Below are positions 43,504 to 51,873 of a stretch of DNA of 64,000 nucleotides, piece by piece. The notes under the pieces were generated by a model that was not told the DNA's origin, made no database searches, and worked only from the letters and a program-made list of their open reading frames with translations. The DNA is taken from contig JAPSLQ010000001.1 of assembly GCA_031180595.1 (NCBI GenBank), positions 1 to 64,000 of the forward strand. Reading direction: 5' to 3'. The stretch is from Isoptericola sp. GTDB lineage: Bacteria; Actinomycetota; Actinomycetes; Actinomycetales; Cellulomonadaceae. The position numbers and the translations under genes were made by a program. The first letter of the stretch is position 1. Each line of letters begins with the position of its first letter.

Positions 43504-43811
43504 AGCCTTTTCATCGTCCCGTCATACAGATGATCATGGGCAGGCGCCCGCACGGCGTGCGCGGCGCGTCGATCTTTCCTCGCCCGGTCCGGTGGTGCCA
43601 ACATCCGGGGACCCTGGCGTATTCACGTTCACCACACCTTCACGCTGCTGGCACCCGCTCGCAGGGCGACACACCGCAGGTCCACAAGCCGCCTCCGCCG
43701 GCGCAGCATCGCCGCAGGTGACGTGCCGCACACCCACGGCCGGTCGTCAAGGCTCATCCGCATCGCGAGACAACATCCCGTGATGCGGACGGTCTGCCTA
43801 CCGTCCCGCCC
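43504..43811. other. divergent intergenic region between murA and the MHS transporter gene
   Basis: 308 bp without a convincing gene. It contains an inverted repeat at 43758-43788 (CCGCATC to GATGCGG, 17-nt spacer) and the -10 box TACCGT at 43799. The murA promoter must lie on the other side, but no clear -35/-10 pair stands out. Confidence 0.5.
43799..43804 (+). promoter_or_regulatory. -10 box (TACCGT) for the MHS transporter gene
   Basis: TACCGT ends 7 nt before the ATG at 43812, which has no Shine-Dalgarno. A leaderless transcript is predicted. Confidence 0.5.
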
Positions 43812-45173
43812 ATGACCACCTCCGTTGCCTCCGGCGCGCCCGGCACCCCCGAGACGCCGACGGCCGCCAACTCCCGCGGCCGCGTCGTCGTCGCGTCCCT
43901 GATCGGGACCTCGATCGAGTTCTACGACTTCTACGCCTACGCGACCGCGGCCGTGCTCGTCTTCCCGACGGTCTTCTTCGCCGCCCAGAGCCACGCGACG
44001 GCGCTCCTGGCGTCGTTCGCCGTGTTCGGCGTCGCGTTCGTGGCGCGCCCGCTCGGTTCCGTGCTGTTCGGCCACTTCGGCGACCGTGTCGGCCGCAAGG
44101 CGACGCTCGTGGCGTCCCTGCTCGTCATGGGTGTCGCGACGTTCGTCATCGGGCTCATCCCGCCGGCCTCGACGCCCGGCTGGGCGGTCCTCGCGCCCGC
44201 GATCCTCGTGCTGTGCCGGTTCTGCCAGGGCCTCGGCCTGGGCGGCGAGTGGAGCGGGGCGGCGCTGCTGGCGACCGAGAACGCGCCGGCGGGGCGTCGC
44301 GCGGTCTGGGGCACCTTCCCGCAGCTCGGCGCGCCGATCGGCTTCATCCTCGCGAACACCGTCTTCATCGGCCTGGCCAACGGCCTCAGCGAGGAGCAGT
44401 TCCAGGCCTGGGGCTGGCGTGTGCCGTTCCTGGCCAGCGCGATCCTCGTCGTCGTCGGCCTGTGGGTCCGCCTGCGGCTCATCGAGACGCCGGCCTTCCG
44501 CAAGGTTCAGGAGGCCGACGCGGTCGTCAACGTTCCCGTCGCGCGCGCGTTCAAGGTCTCGTGGCGCCAGATCGTCGCGGGCACGTTCATCATGCTCGCC
44601 ACGTACGTGCTGTTCTACCTGATGACCACGTTCACCCTCACCTACGGCACGACGCCGGCCTCCGAGACGCCCGCGGGCCTGGGCTACGAGCGCACCGACT
44701 TCCTGTGGATGCTCATCTTCGGCGTCGTCTTCTTCGGCGTGTTCACGCTCGTGTCGGGTCCGCTGGCCGAGCGGTTCGGCCGCCGCGCGCACCTGCTCGT
44801 CGTGACCGCCACCATCGCGGTCTTCGGCCTGCTGTTCGTGCCGCTGTTCAGCGCGGGCACGGTGGGCGTCCTGGCTCTGCTCGTGATCGGCTTCTCGCTC
44901 ATGGGCCTGACCTTCGGTCCGATGGCGGCCGTGCTGCCCGAGCTCTTCCCCGCCAACGTGCGGTACACGGGCTCCGCGGTGGCGTACAACGTGTCGTCGA
45001 TCCTCGGTGCCGCGGTGGCCCCGTTCATCGCCGTGTGGCTGTGGACGCTCGCCGACGGCTCGACGGTGCTGGTCGGCGTGTACCTGACGGGGGCCGCCCT
45101 CGTCACGCTCGTCGCCCTGCTGCTGACCCGCGAGACGAAGGACGTCGCCTACACCGACGACATCGGCAGCTGA
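43812..45173 (+). CDS. MFS transporter, metabolite:H+ symporter (MHS) type
   Basis: 453 residues with 12 predicted helices. The MFS motif A is 'GHFGDRVGRKATL' between helices 2 and 3, and the N-terminus 'SLIGTSIEFYDFYAYATAA' is the MHS hallmark (compare ShiA, ProP and KgtP). The family imports organic acids, shikimate or betaine; the substrate cannot be assigned. Leaderless start. It is followed by a 13-bp-stem terminator. Confidence 0.88.
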   Translation: MTTSVASGAPGTPETPTAANSRGRVVVASLIGTSIEFYDFYAYATAAVLVFPTVFFAAQSHATALLASFAVFGVAFVARPLGSVLFGHFGDRVGRKATLVASLLVMGVATFVIGLIPPASTPGWAVLAPAILVLCRFCQGLGLGGEWSGAALLATENAPAGRRAVWGTFPQLGAPIGFILANTVFIGLANGLSEEQFQAWGWRVPFLASAILVVVGLWVRLRLIETPAFRKVQEADAVVNVPVARAFKVSWRQIVAGTFIMLATYVLFYLMTTFTLTYGTTPASETPAGLGYERTDFLWMLIFGVVFFGVFTLVSGPLAERFGRRAHLLVVTATIAVFGLLFVPLFSAGTVGVLALLVIGFSLMGLTFGPMAAVLPELFPANVRYTGSAVAYNVSSILGAAVAPFIAVWLWTLADGSTVLVGVYLTGAALVTLVALLLTRETKDVAYTDDIGS

Positions 45174-45188
45174 CCGCTGCAGCTCGTC

Positions 45189-45225
45189 GGCGAAGCCCGG
45201 GTCGCGACGCGGCCCGGGCTTCGCC
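45189..45225 (+). terminator. hairpin terminator of the MHS transporter gene
   Basis: A perfect 13-bp stem (GGCGAAGCCCGGG at 45189-45201 with 45213-45225), loop of 11 nt, about 15 nt after the stop. Confidence 0.82.
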
Positions 45226-45290
45226 GTGCCCAGGGAGCGACGACGTCCGGACCGCGTGCGAGCGGGTACCGGGTCGCCGACGCTCGTGGC

Positions 45291-45572
45291 ATGGGACCAG
45301 ACGACCAGCACGAGCCGCCCAAGGCACCCGGCCAGGGCGCCGTCCCGGACCCCGACCCGGAGACCTCGCCGACGGCCGGCGGGAGCGGGCCGGGCGGTGG
45401 CGTGCAGCCTGGCGAGACGCCGCCCGAGGCCGACCAGGTCAGCGCCCCTCAGGGGCATGACGAGCAGGGGCCGCGCCGGGGCTCGCCGTGGCTGTGGGCC
45501 GGTGGGATCGGGCTCGTGGTCCTCGTCGTCGCGCTGACCTTCATCGGCTACGCGGTGGGGCTCTGGGACTGA
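45291..45572 (+). CDS. small Pro/Gly-rich single-span membrane protein (DUF6480-like)
   Basis: 93 residues: an acidic, Pro/Gly-rich N-terminal half ('PDPDPETSPTAGG', 'VQPGETPPEADQVSA') and one C-terminal transmembrane helix ('LWAGGIGLVVLVVALTFIGYAVG', quoted in part). The pattern of a GETPP motif before a single helix resembles the DUF6480 family seen in many actinobacteria. The function is unknown. No Shine-Dalgarno is visible. It is convergent with the ABC exporter gene. Confidence 0.68.
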   Translation: MGPDDQHEPPKAPGQGAVPDPDPETSPTAGGSGPGGGVQPGETPPEADQVSAPQGHDEQGPRRGSPWLWAGGIGLVVLVVALTFIGYAVGLWD

Positions 45573-45606
45573 GCGTCGCTCCGTGCGCGGCGCTCGCTCC
45601 GGGACG

Positions 45607-47379
45607 TCAGCCCTGGCCCGCCTGCGTCAGGTGGAGCTGGGCGTAGCGCCCGCCCGCGGCGAGCAGCTCGTCGTGCCCGCCCTGCTCCACGATGCGCCCC
45701 TCCTCGAGCACCACGATGCGGTCCGCCTGCCGGATCGTCGAGAGCCGGTGGGCGACCACGAGCGTCGTGCGCCCACGCATGAGCCGGGCGAGCGCCTCCT
45801 TCACGAGCCCCTCCGACTCCGGGTCCAGGGCGCTCGTCGCCTCGTCGAGCAGCAGGACGCGCGGGTCGCGCACCAGCGCGCGAGCGATGGCGAGCCGCTG
45901 GCGCTGCCCGCCCGACAGGCGTGCCCCGCGTTCTCCGACGACCGTGTCCCATCCCTGCGGTTGCTCCTGGACGAACTCCCAGGCGTTGGCGTCCCGCAGC
46001 GCCTGCTCCACACGCTCGTCGGTGGCCTGCGCCATCCCGTAGGCGACGTTGTCGCGGATGGTGCCCTCGAACAGCACGGACTCCTGCGGGACGACGGAGA
46101 CGAACCGCCGGACGGTACGCAGGTCGAGCTGCTGCATGTCGGCGCCGTCGAGCAGGATGCGTCCGCTCGTGGGCCGGAGGAAGCCCAGCACGAGGTTGAG
46201 CATCGTCGACTTGCCGGAGCCCGAGGAGCCGACGAACGCCGTCGTCGTGCCGGCAGGGATGTCGAGGTCGATCCGGTGCAGCGCGTCCGAGTCGGCGCCG
46301 GAGTAGCGGTAGGAGGCGTCCTCGAGGCGGATGTCGCCGGTGACGGTCTCCACCTGACGCCTGCCCTCGTTCTGCTCGAGGTCGGGCTCCTGGAGCACCT
46401 CGGCGATCGAGCGGACGGACTCGAGCCCGCGGGCTCCGACGGGGATGAGCATCAGCAGCTGCGTCATCCCCTGCGTGAGCAGCGCGAAGTAGGTCGACAG
46501 CAGCACGACCTGGCCCGGGCTGATCGGCAGCAGCCCGGTGAGGGAGAACACCGCGGCCAGCACCAGGCAGCCGACGCCGAGCAGCTGCATCGTGACCCAC
46601 GAGAGCGAGGCGACGTGTCCGTTGAGCATGTCGAGGTGGAGGCCCGCGCGGCGGACGCCGTCGGCACCGCTCGCGACGCGGGTCACGGCCGTCTGCTCGA
46701 GGCCGTGGGCGCGGGTGACCGGGATCAGCGAGGCCATCTCCCCCACGCGCGAGGCCAGACCCTCCATCTCGCGGCGGAACGCCTCGTTGCGGGCCCGCGA
46801 GCGCCGGCGCAGCCCGGCTCGCAGGCCGATCGCGATCGGCACCGCGAAGGCGTAGACGGGCAGGAACTGCGGGACCGCGACGGCGGTCATCGACACGGCG
46901 CCGATCAGCACCATGGTCGCCGACAGCAGCGGGTGGGCGACCTGCTGCAGCATGAGCTCGACGTTCTCGACGTCGCGCACGACCTTGGTCTGCACGATCG
47001 AGGAGCTCATGCGGGTGTGGTAGCCGATGGACAGCGACTGCAGGCGCGCCGCGAGCGCGTTGCGCAGGCCGGCACCGGTGTCCCGCACGACCGTCATGAA
47101 GCAGCGCGTGTACAGGATGTGGTTCGGGTAGTTCTGCAGCAGCAGGGCGGCCGCGATGCCGAGCCAGCCCAGGACCTCCCGCACCTCGCCACGGTCGGCG
47201 ACGATGTCGATGATGGCGGCGGTGATCACCGGGAGGAACCACAGCGGGATCTCCTTGAGCGAGAACGCCAGGAGGGCGACCGTCATCCGCCCGGGCCGAC
47301 GGCGCAGCAGGCGCAGGACCGACCGCAGCGGGCGGGTCCCGTCGATGACCCCGTCGTTGGAAAGCGTTTGCTCGGCCAC
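45607..47379 (-). CDS. ABC exporter, fused membrane and ATPase domains
   Basis: 590 residues: a six-helix membrane domain (about 20-320) and an ATPase domain with Walker A 'GSSGSGKST', signature 'LSGGQRQRL', Walker B 'LLLDEATSALD' and H-loop 'VVAHRLS'. It works as a homodimer or heterodimer half-exporter; no second half is adjacent. Substrate unknown (drug, lipid or peptide). The GTG start at 47379 has only a weak ribosome site. It is preceded by the SDR terminator. Confidence 0.9.
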   Translation of the reverse strand: MAEQTLSNDGVIDGTRPLRSVLRLLRRRPGRMTVALLAFSLKEIPLWFLPVITAAIIDIVADRGEVREVLGWLGIAAALLLQNYPNHILYTRCFMTVVRDTGAGLRNALAARLQSLSIGYHTRMSSSIVQTKVVRDVENVELMLQQVAHPLLSATMVLIGAVSMTAVAVPQFLPVYAFAVPIAIGLRAGLRRRSRARNEAFRREMEGLASRVGEMASLIPVTRAHGLEQTAVTRVASGADGVRRAGLHLDMLNGHVASLSWVTMQLLGVGCLVLAAVFSLTGLLPISPGQVVLLSTYFALLTQGMTQLLMLIPVGARGLESVRSIAEVLQEPDLEQNEGRRQVETVTGDIRLEDASYRYSGADSDALHRIDLDIPAGTTTAFVGSSGSGKSTMLNLVLGFLRPTSGRILLDGADMQQLDLRTVRRFVSVVPQESVLFEGTIRDNVAYGMAQATDERVEQALRDANAWEFVQEQPQGWDTVVGERGARLSGGQRQRLAIARALVRDPRVLLLDEATSALDPESEGLVKEALARLMRGRTTLVVAHRLSTIRQADRIVVLEEGRIVEQGGHDELLAAGGRYAQLHLTQAGQG

Positions 47380-47406
47380 CTCGTGAGTTTACTCGAAGCG
47401 GCGGCC

Positions 47407-47443
47407 AGCAGGGCGGCGGAGATGCCACCGCCGCCGCCCTGCT
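47407..47443 (-). terminator. hairpin terminator downstream of the SDR gene
   Basis: A perfect 13-bp stem (47407-47419 with 47431-47443) encloses an 11-nt loop, 30 nt after the SDR stop on the minus strand. Confidence 0.8.
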
Positions 47444-47473
47444 ACGCCGTCGGGCACCGGGACGGAGCCGACC

Positions 47474-48364
47474 TCACAAGGGCCGGCCCCCGGTGACGCC
47501 CAGCCGGTCGCCGGTGATGTAGCTCGACTCCTGCGACGCGAAGAACACGTACAGCGGAGCGAGCTCGGCCGGCTGGCCGGCGCGACCGAGCGGCGTGTCG
47601 GCGCCGAACTGCTCGACCTTCTCCTCCGGCATGGTCGCCGGGATCAGGGGCGTCCAGATCGGGCCCGGTGCCACCGCGTTGACCCGGATGCCCTCGTCCG
47701 CGAGCTGCTGGGCGAGCCCCTTCGTGAAGTTCAGGATCGCGGCCTTCGTCGTGGCGTAGTCGAGGAGCTGCGGGCTCGGCTCGAACGCCTGGACCGACGT
47801 CGTGTTGATGATCGAGCCACCGCTCGGCAGGTGGTCGAGCGCGGCCTTGGTGATCCAGAACAGGGCGTAGAGGTTCGTCTTGAGCACACGGTCGAGCTGG
47901 TCGGTCGTGATGCCGCGCAGACCGTCGTCCTGCGACATCTGGTAGGCGGCGTTGTTGACGAGGACGTCCAGGCCGCCGAGCCCGGACACGGCGTCCTCGA
48001 CGAGCTTCTGGCAGAAGGACTCGTCGCGGATGTCGCCCGGCAGCAGGACGGCCTTGCGCCCCGCGTCCTCGATCCAGTGCGCCGTGGTACGGGCGTCCTC
48101 CTCCTCCTCGGGGAGGTAGGAGATCGCGACGTCGGCACCCTCGCGCGCGAAGGCGATCGCGACCGCGCGGCCGATGCCCGAGTCGCCGCCCGTGATCAGC
48201 GCGCGCCGGCCCTCCAGGCGGCCTGAGCCCACGTAGCTCTGCTCACCGTGGTCCGGCTCCTGCGACATCTCGCCCGTGAGACCCGGGGGCTCGAGGTCGT
48301 CGGCGGGCTGCTTCGGCTGCGGGTGCTGCGTCGTCGGGTCCTGCGGGGTGGTCTGGTCGGACAT
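47474..48364 (-). CDS. short-chain dehydrogenase/reductase, YghA-like
   Basis: 296 residues. The N-terminal about 45 residues are Gln/Pro-rich and unstructured. The Rossmann motif is 'TGGDSGIGRAVAIAFAREGADV' (quoted in part), 'LVNNAAYQM' is the NNAG-type motif, and the catalytic Tyr-Lys is 'YATTKAA'. The 'EPDHGEQSYVGSGRLEG' lead-in and 'GGRPL' end are typical of the general-stress SDRs (YghA, YdaD). NADP(H)-dependent reduction of aldehydes or sugars is likely. The ATG at 48364 has GGGGAG upstream. Confidence 0.9.
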   Translation of the reverse strand: MSDQTTPQDPTTQHPQPKQPADDLEPPGLTGEMSQEPDHGEQSYVGSGRLEGRRALITGGDSGIGRAVAIAFAREGADVAISYLPEEEEDARTTAHWIEDAGRKAVLLPGDIRDESFCQKLVEDAVSGLGGLDVLVNNAAYQMSQDDGLRGITTDQLDRVLKTNLYALFWITKAALDHLPSGGSIINTTSVQAFEPSPQLLDYATTKAAILNFTKGLAQQLADEGIRVNAVAPGPIWTPLIPATMPEEKVEQFGADTPLGRAGQPAELAPLYVFFASQESSYITGDRLGVTGGRPL

Positions 48365-48429
48365 GAAGCACTCCCCGTGTCGGTGTCGGCGGAGTCTCCA
48401 GGATGGGCGGTTCGCGCGTCGCTCGCAGG

Positions 48430-49341
48430 TCAGTCGCCGGCGTGCGGCGCGCGCAGCCGGCCGGTGCGGCTCCGGAGCGCCGAGATGACGGCGACCATGT
48501 CGTCGCGGTCGTGCCCGAGGGCCTCGGTCTCGGCGAACAGCTGCGCACAGGCGTCCATCAACGGGGACGCGTTCGCGGAGCGGCGCGCCTCCTGGACGAC
48601 GAGGCGGCTGTTCTTGAGCACGTCCGGGACGGCGGCGTGCACGGCCCAGTCCTGTGCCACGAGCTTGGCGGCCTTGGCTCGCGACACGGCCGACGCCATC
48701 GGGCCCGCACCGAGGATCTGCTCGAGCAGCCGCACGTCGAGGTCGTGCTCCTCGGCGAAGTGGAACGACTCGGCGAGCCCGGTCACCAGCGTGATGAGGA
48801 AGGTGTTGACGGCGAGCTTCATGGTCAGCGCGCCGGGGACGCTCCCGCAGCGGAAGACGGCGGAGCACATCGGCTCCAGGAGGGGGACCACGCGGTCGAC
48901 GTCGGCGCCGTCGCCCGCGACCATCGCGATCAGCTCACCGTCGACCGCGGGCTGCCGCGAGCCCGAGACCGGTGCCTCGACGTACCGGCCGCCACGGTCC
49001 CGGACCCGGGCGTCGACCGCCCGGGAGTGCTCCGGGGCCACGGTGCTCATCTGCACGACGAGCCGGTCGCCGAGCTCGATCGCCCCGTCGGACCGGACGA
49101 CGTCGTCGGTGGCGCGCTCGTCGGCCAGCATGAGGAACACGACGTCGCACCGCTCGAAGACCTCGGCCGCCGAGCCCGCGACCTCCGCACCGGCTCGCGC
49201 CAGGGGCTCGCTCGCCGCGGGCGTCCTGTTCCAGACCAGCAGCGGCCGCGTCGCGACGAGGTTCGCCGCCATGGCGGACCCCATCACGCCGAGACCGATG
49301 AACCCGACGTCGGGCTCGCGTCGCTCCGCTCCTGCTGTCAC
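48430..49341 (-). CDS. beta-hydroxyacid dehydrogenase family NAD(P) oxidoreductase
   Basis: 303 residues of the 3-hydroxyisobutyrate dehydrogenase family. The dinucleotide motif is 'VGFIGLGVMGSAMAANL', the substrate loop is 'EAPVSGSRQPAVDG', and the catalytic Lys is in 'GALTMKLAVNTFL'. Members act on 3-hydroxy acids, or reduce imines or succinic semialdehyde. The GTG at 49341 follows GAGGAGG. It is divergent from the MocR regulator with a shared palindrome between, so regulation by MocR is plausible. Confidence 0.85.
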   Translation of the reverse strand: MTAGAERREPDVGFIGLGVMGSAMAANLVATRPLLVWNRTPAASEPLARAGAEVAGSAAEVFERCDVVFLMLADERATDDVVRSDGAIELGDRLVVQMSTVAPEHSRAVDARVRDRGGRYVEAPVSGSRQPAVDGELIAMVAGDGADVDRVVPLLEPMCSAVFRCGSVPGALTMKLAVNTFLITLVTGLAESFHFAEEHDLDVRLLEQILGAGPMASAVSRAKAAKLVAQDWAVHAAVPDVLKNSRLVVQEARRSANASPLMDACAQLFAETEALGHDRDDMVAVISALRSRTGRLRAPHAGD

Positions 49342-49438
49342 GGTTCGGACCTCCTCGTGTCGTCGCCCGCACGGTGTCCGCGAGCAGGTGGCGGTCCGTG
49401 CAGCTGCGATCCAATCGACGGGTGGCCCGGCGCGCCCG

Positions 49439-49459
49439 GTCCAGTCGCCCATACTGGAC
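49439..49459. promoter_or_regulatory. palindromic site overlapping the mocR promoter
   Basis: GTCCAGT-N7-ACTGGAC is a perfect 7-bp inverted repeat. It covers the -10 box CATACT at 49450-49455 and ends 2 nt before the MocR ATG. A matching palindrome lies at 50921. Confidence 0.7.
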
Positions 49460-49461
49460 TC

Positions 49462-50910
49462 ATGTCAGGACCCGTCCGACCGCGCCTCTCGGCGCGCGAG
49501 CTCCTCGTCCTCGTGGGCGAGGTCGACACCGGCACGGCGGCGTACCGGGCGCTGGCCGACCGGATCCGGCTGCTCGTCACCGACGGCCGGATCCCGGCCG
49601 GGACGCGCCTGCCGTCCGAGCGCGAGCTCGCCGCCGTGGCGGGACGGAGCCGGACGACGGTCGTGGCGGCCTACCAGTCGCTCCGCGAGACCGGGCACGT
49701 CGTGACGCGGCACGGCTCCGGAAGCCGAACGGCACTGCCGCCCCCGGCCGCGACGGAGCAGCGTCCCGATCGCGGGGTCGACTTCGCCCGGGCGGTCCCG
49801 CCGCCCGTCGAGGGGCTGGACGAGATCGTGGCGGAGGTGTCGGCGCGGATGGTCCGGGCGCTCGACGGGCCGGGCTTCGACCTGCTGGGCAACGAGGCCC
49901 TCCGGCAGGCGATCGCAGACCGCTACACCCAGCGCGGCCTCGCCACGTCCGCGGACCAGGTCCTGGTGACCATGGGCGGCCAGCACGCCATCTCGCTCAC
50001 GGCCCACACGTTCCTCTCCCGGTCGGACCTCGTCCTGGTCGAGTCGCCCAGCTACCCGCACGCCTACGAGGCGTTGCGGCGCGCGGGTGCGCGGCTGGTC
50101 ACGACGCCCGTCACCACGCACGGCTGGGACGTCGAGCACCTGCTGGGCTCGATCCGGCAGCTGCGTCCGGCCGCCGCCTACCTGATCCCCGACTTCCACA
50201 ACCCGACCGGCGCCTCCATGCGGCCGCAGGACCGTGCCCGGCTGGCCGAGGCCGCGCGGGCGGCGGGCACGATGCTGATCGTCGACGAGACCACCGCCGA
50301 CCTGTGCATCGACCGGACGTGGGACGACGGTCCGTTCGCCCGCCACGGGCGCGCCGCCTCGCCGGGCTCCGGCTCCGGCGTCGTCACCGTCGGGTCGCTC
50401 AGCAAGTCCGTCTGGGGAGGACTGCGGCTCGGGTGGGTCCGCGCGGACGCCTCGGCGGTGCGCCGGCTCGTCCAGGCGCGCCCGGCCGGCGACCTCGGCA
50501 CGCCGCAGCTGGAACAGCTGCTCGGCGAGCGGATCGTCCGCGCGCTTCCGGAGCTGCTCCCGCGCCGCCAGGAGTTCCTGCGCGCGCACCGAGCGGCGAT
50601 GAGCGCGGCCCTGGCACGGCACCTCCCCCGGTGGCACGTGCCGTGGCCCGACGGCGGTCTGTCGATGTGGGTGCAGCTCGACCGCCCCGGCAGCTCGGCC
50701 CTGACCTCGGTCTCCGAGGCACGCGGCCTGTCCCTCGTCGCCGGGCCCCGGTTCTCCGTCGACGGGACGTTCGAGAGGTTCCTGCGCCTGCCGTTCACGT
50801 CACCGGTCGACGACCTCGACGCGGGCGTGCGGTCGCTCGCCGAGTCGTGGGAGCTGTTGGCGTCCCGGGGACCGACCGGCAACCGCTCGCGGATGCCCGA
50901 GATGGTCTAG
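49462..50910 (+). CDS. MocR/PdxR family transcriptional regulator with aminotransferase domain
   Basis: 482 residues: an N-terminal GntR winged helix ('TRLPSERELAAVAGRSRTTVVAAY', quoted in part) and a C-terminal type-I aminotransferase fold. The PLP-lysine is in 'SLSKSVWGGLRLGW', the ring motif is 'ESPSYPHAYEAL', and 'PDFHNPTG' contains the Asn. Such proteins are PLP-dependent regulators. The ATG has no Shine-Dalgarno but follows CATACT by 6 nt, so the mRNA may be leaderless. It is likely autoregulated by the palindrome. Confidence 0.88.
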   Translation: MSGPVRPRLSARELLVLVGEVDTGTAAYRALADRIRLLVTDGRIPAGTRLPSERELAAVAGRSRTTVVAAYQSLRETGHVVTRHGSGSRTALPPPAATEQRPDRGVDFARAVPPPVEGLDEIVAEVSARMVRALDGPGFDLLGNEALRQAIADRYTQRGLATSADQVLVTMGGQHAISLTAHTFLSRSDLVLVESPSYPHAYEALRRAGARLVTTPVTTHGWDVEHLLGSIRQLRPAAAYLIPDFHNPTGASMRPQDRARLAEAARAAGTMLIVDETTADLCIDRTWDDGPFARHGRAASPGSGSGVVTVGSLSKSVWGGLRLGWVRADASAVRRLVQARPAGDLGTPQLEQLLGERIVRALPELLPRRQEFLRAHRAAMSAALARHLPRWHVPWPDGGLSMWVQLDRPGSSALTSVSEARGLSLVAGPRFSVDGTFERFLRLPFTSPVDDLDAGVRSLAESWELLASRGPTGNRSRMPEMV

Positions 50911-50920
50911 CCCCGGGGCA

Positions 50921-50942
50921 GTCCAGCTTGCGTCGACTGGAC
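50921..50942. promoter_or_regulatory. second MocR-type palindrome, upstream of the membrane-protein pair
   Basis: GTCCAG-N9-ACTGGAC repeats the half-sites of the 49439 site with one base more spacing. It lies 52 bp before the ATG at 50994. Confidence 0.65.
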
Positions 50943-50993
50943 CGCGTGGCTGTCCGGACGTCGTGGTCTGCTGGTCCGGACGAGAGGGGCGAC

Positions 50994-51641
50994 ATGCGCA
51001 GGACCGGCACGAGCGCGGGCGGACGACCCGCCGCCAGGCGGCGACTCCCTGGGCGTCGAGGGGACCCGCTCTTCGGCGCCGGCGCGACGCGCGGCGAGAA
51101 GGCCCTCGCCTCCGGCGCCGGCCTGCTCGGGGCCCTGCTCGTCGCGGGGACGGCGGCGGCGCAGGTTTCCTGGTGGAGCGCCGCGCAGTACGCCGTGGCG
51201 GCGATCGTCGCGTTCGACGTGGTCGGTGGTGTCGTCGCGAACGGCCTGGGCTCGGCCAAGCGGGACCACCTCCGGATGCCGTCGGCGACGGCGCGGACCG
51301 CGGCGGGGCGTGTCGTGCGGATGCCGGTCCTCTTCACCGCCCTGCACGTCCACCCGATCGCCGTCGGGGTGCTCTACGACTCCCCCGTCTGGTGGTGGGG
51401 GGCGGCGTGGTACCTCGTGACGCTCCTCGGCACGATCTTCGTGCGGCTCAGTCCCCTGTACCTGCAAAGACCGGTCGCGCTCGCGTGGTGCGCCCTGGTG
51501 GCCCTCGGCGCCTCGTTCCTGCCGTCGCCGGCGTGCTGGGGGTGGCTGCCGGTCCTGCTCGTGCTCAAGCTCGTGCTCGCGCACGCGGTCCCCGAGGAGC
51601 CGTACCGCCCGGCGCCGCGCCCGGGAGGGTCACGCCCATGA
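50994..51641 (+). CDS. uncharacterised polytopic membrane protein
   Basis: 215 residues with a basic Arg-rich N-terminus, then about five hydrophobic segments, for example 'GLLGALLVAGTAAAQ', 'QYAVAAIVAFDVVGG' and 'YLVTLLGTIFVRLSP'. Between helices 2 and 3 lies 'LGSAKRDHLRMP', and helix 3 carries 'ALHVHPI', where two His could bind metal or heme. I do not recognise the family. The ATG follows GAGAGGGG. The upstream MocR palindrome suggests control by the adjacent regulator. Confidence 0.72.
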   Translation: MRRTGTSAGGRPAARRRLPGRRGDPLFGAGATRGEKALASGAGLLGALLVAGTAAAQVSWWSAAQYAVAAIVAFDVVGGVVANGLGSAKRDHLRMPSATARTAAGRVVRMPVLFTALHVHPIAVGVLYDSPVWWWGAAWYLVTLLGTIFVRLSPLYLQRPVALAWCALVALGASFLPSPACWGWLPVLLVLKLVLAHAVPEEPYRPAPRPGGSRP

Positions 51642-51796
51642 ACCGGCTCGCCGGTCCGAGAACGGCTCCCCGGCTCCGGGGTGTGGCGGTGATCGCGGCC
51701 GCGTTCGCGTTGTACGCAACGACGTTCACGCTTCCCGACGCGCCGGCGGAGCCCGTCCGCACCGATCTCCTGCCCGAGACCGTCATGGCACCGTGA
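51638..51796 (+). CDS. small single-span membrane peptide coupled to the upstream gene
   Basis: 52 residues. Its ATG overlaps the stop of the preceding gene (ATGA) and is preceded by GGGAGGG. A single hydrophobic helix ('GVAVIAAAFALYATTFTL') is followed by an Asp/Glu-rich outside tail. It is missing as a separate entry in the ORF track, which merges it into a longer frame from 50963. The tight coupling argues for a functional partner of the 215-residue protein. Confidence 0.6.
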   Translation: MNRLAGPRTAPRLRGVAVIAAAFALYATTFTLPDAPAEPVRTDLLPETVMAP

Positions 51797-51873
51797 GCGG
51801 CGAACCGACCCGACCGCGACGCGCCTAGACTGCTCGCGCGCCCGACCCCAGCGGGCGCGAGGAGGCGACCCGC

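Noticed and set aside
47359-47373. LacI-type operator-like sequence GGAAAGCGTTTGCTC
   Set aside because: It lies within the first codons of the ABC exporter gene and lacks exact symmetry, so it is most likely coding sequence.
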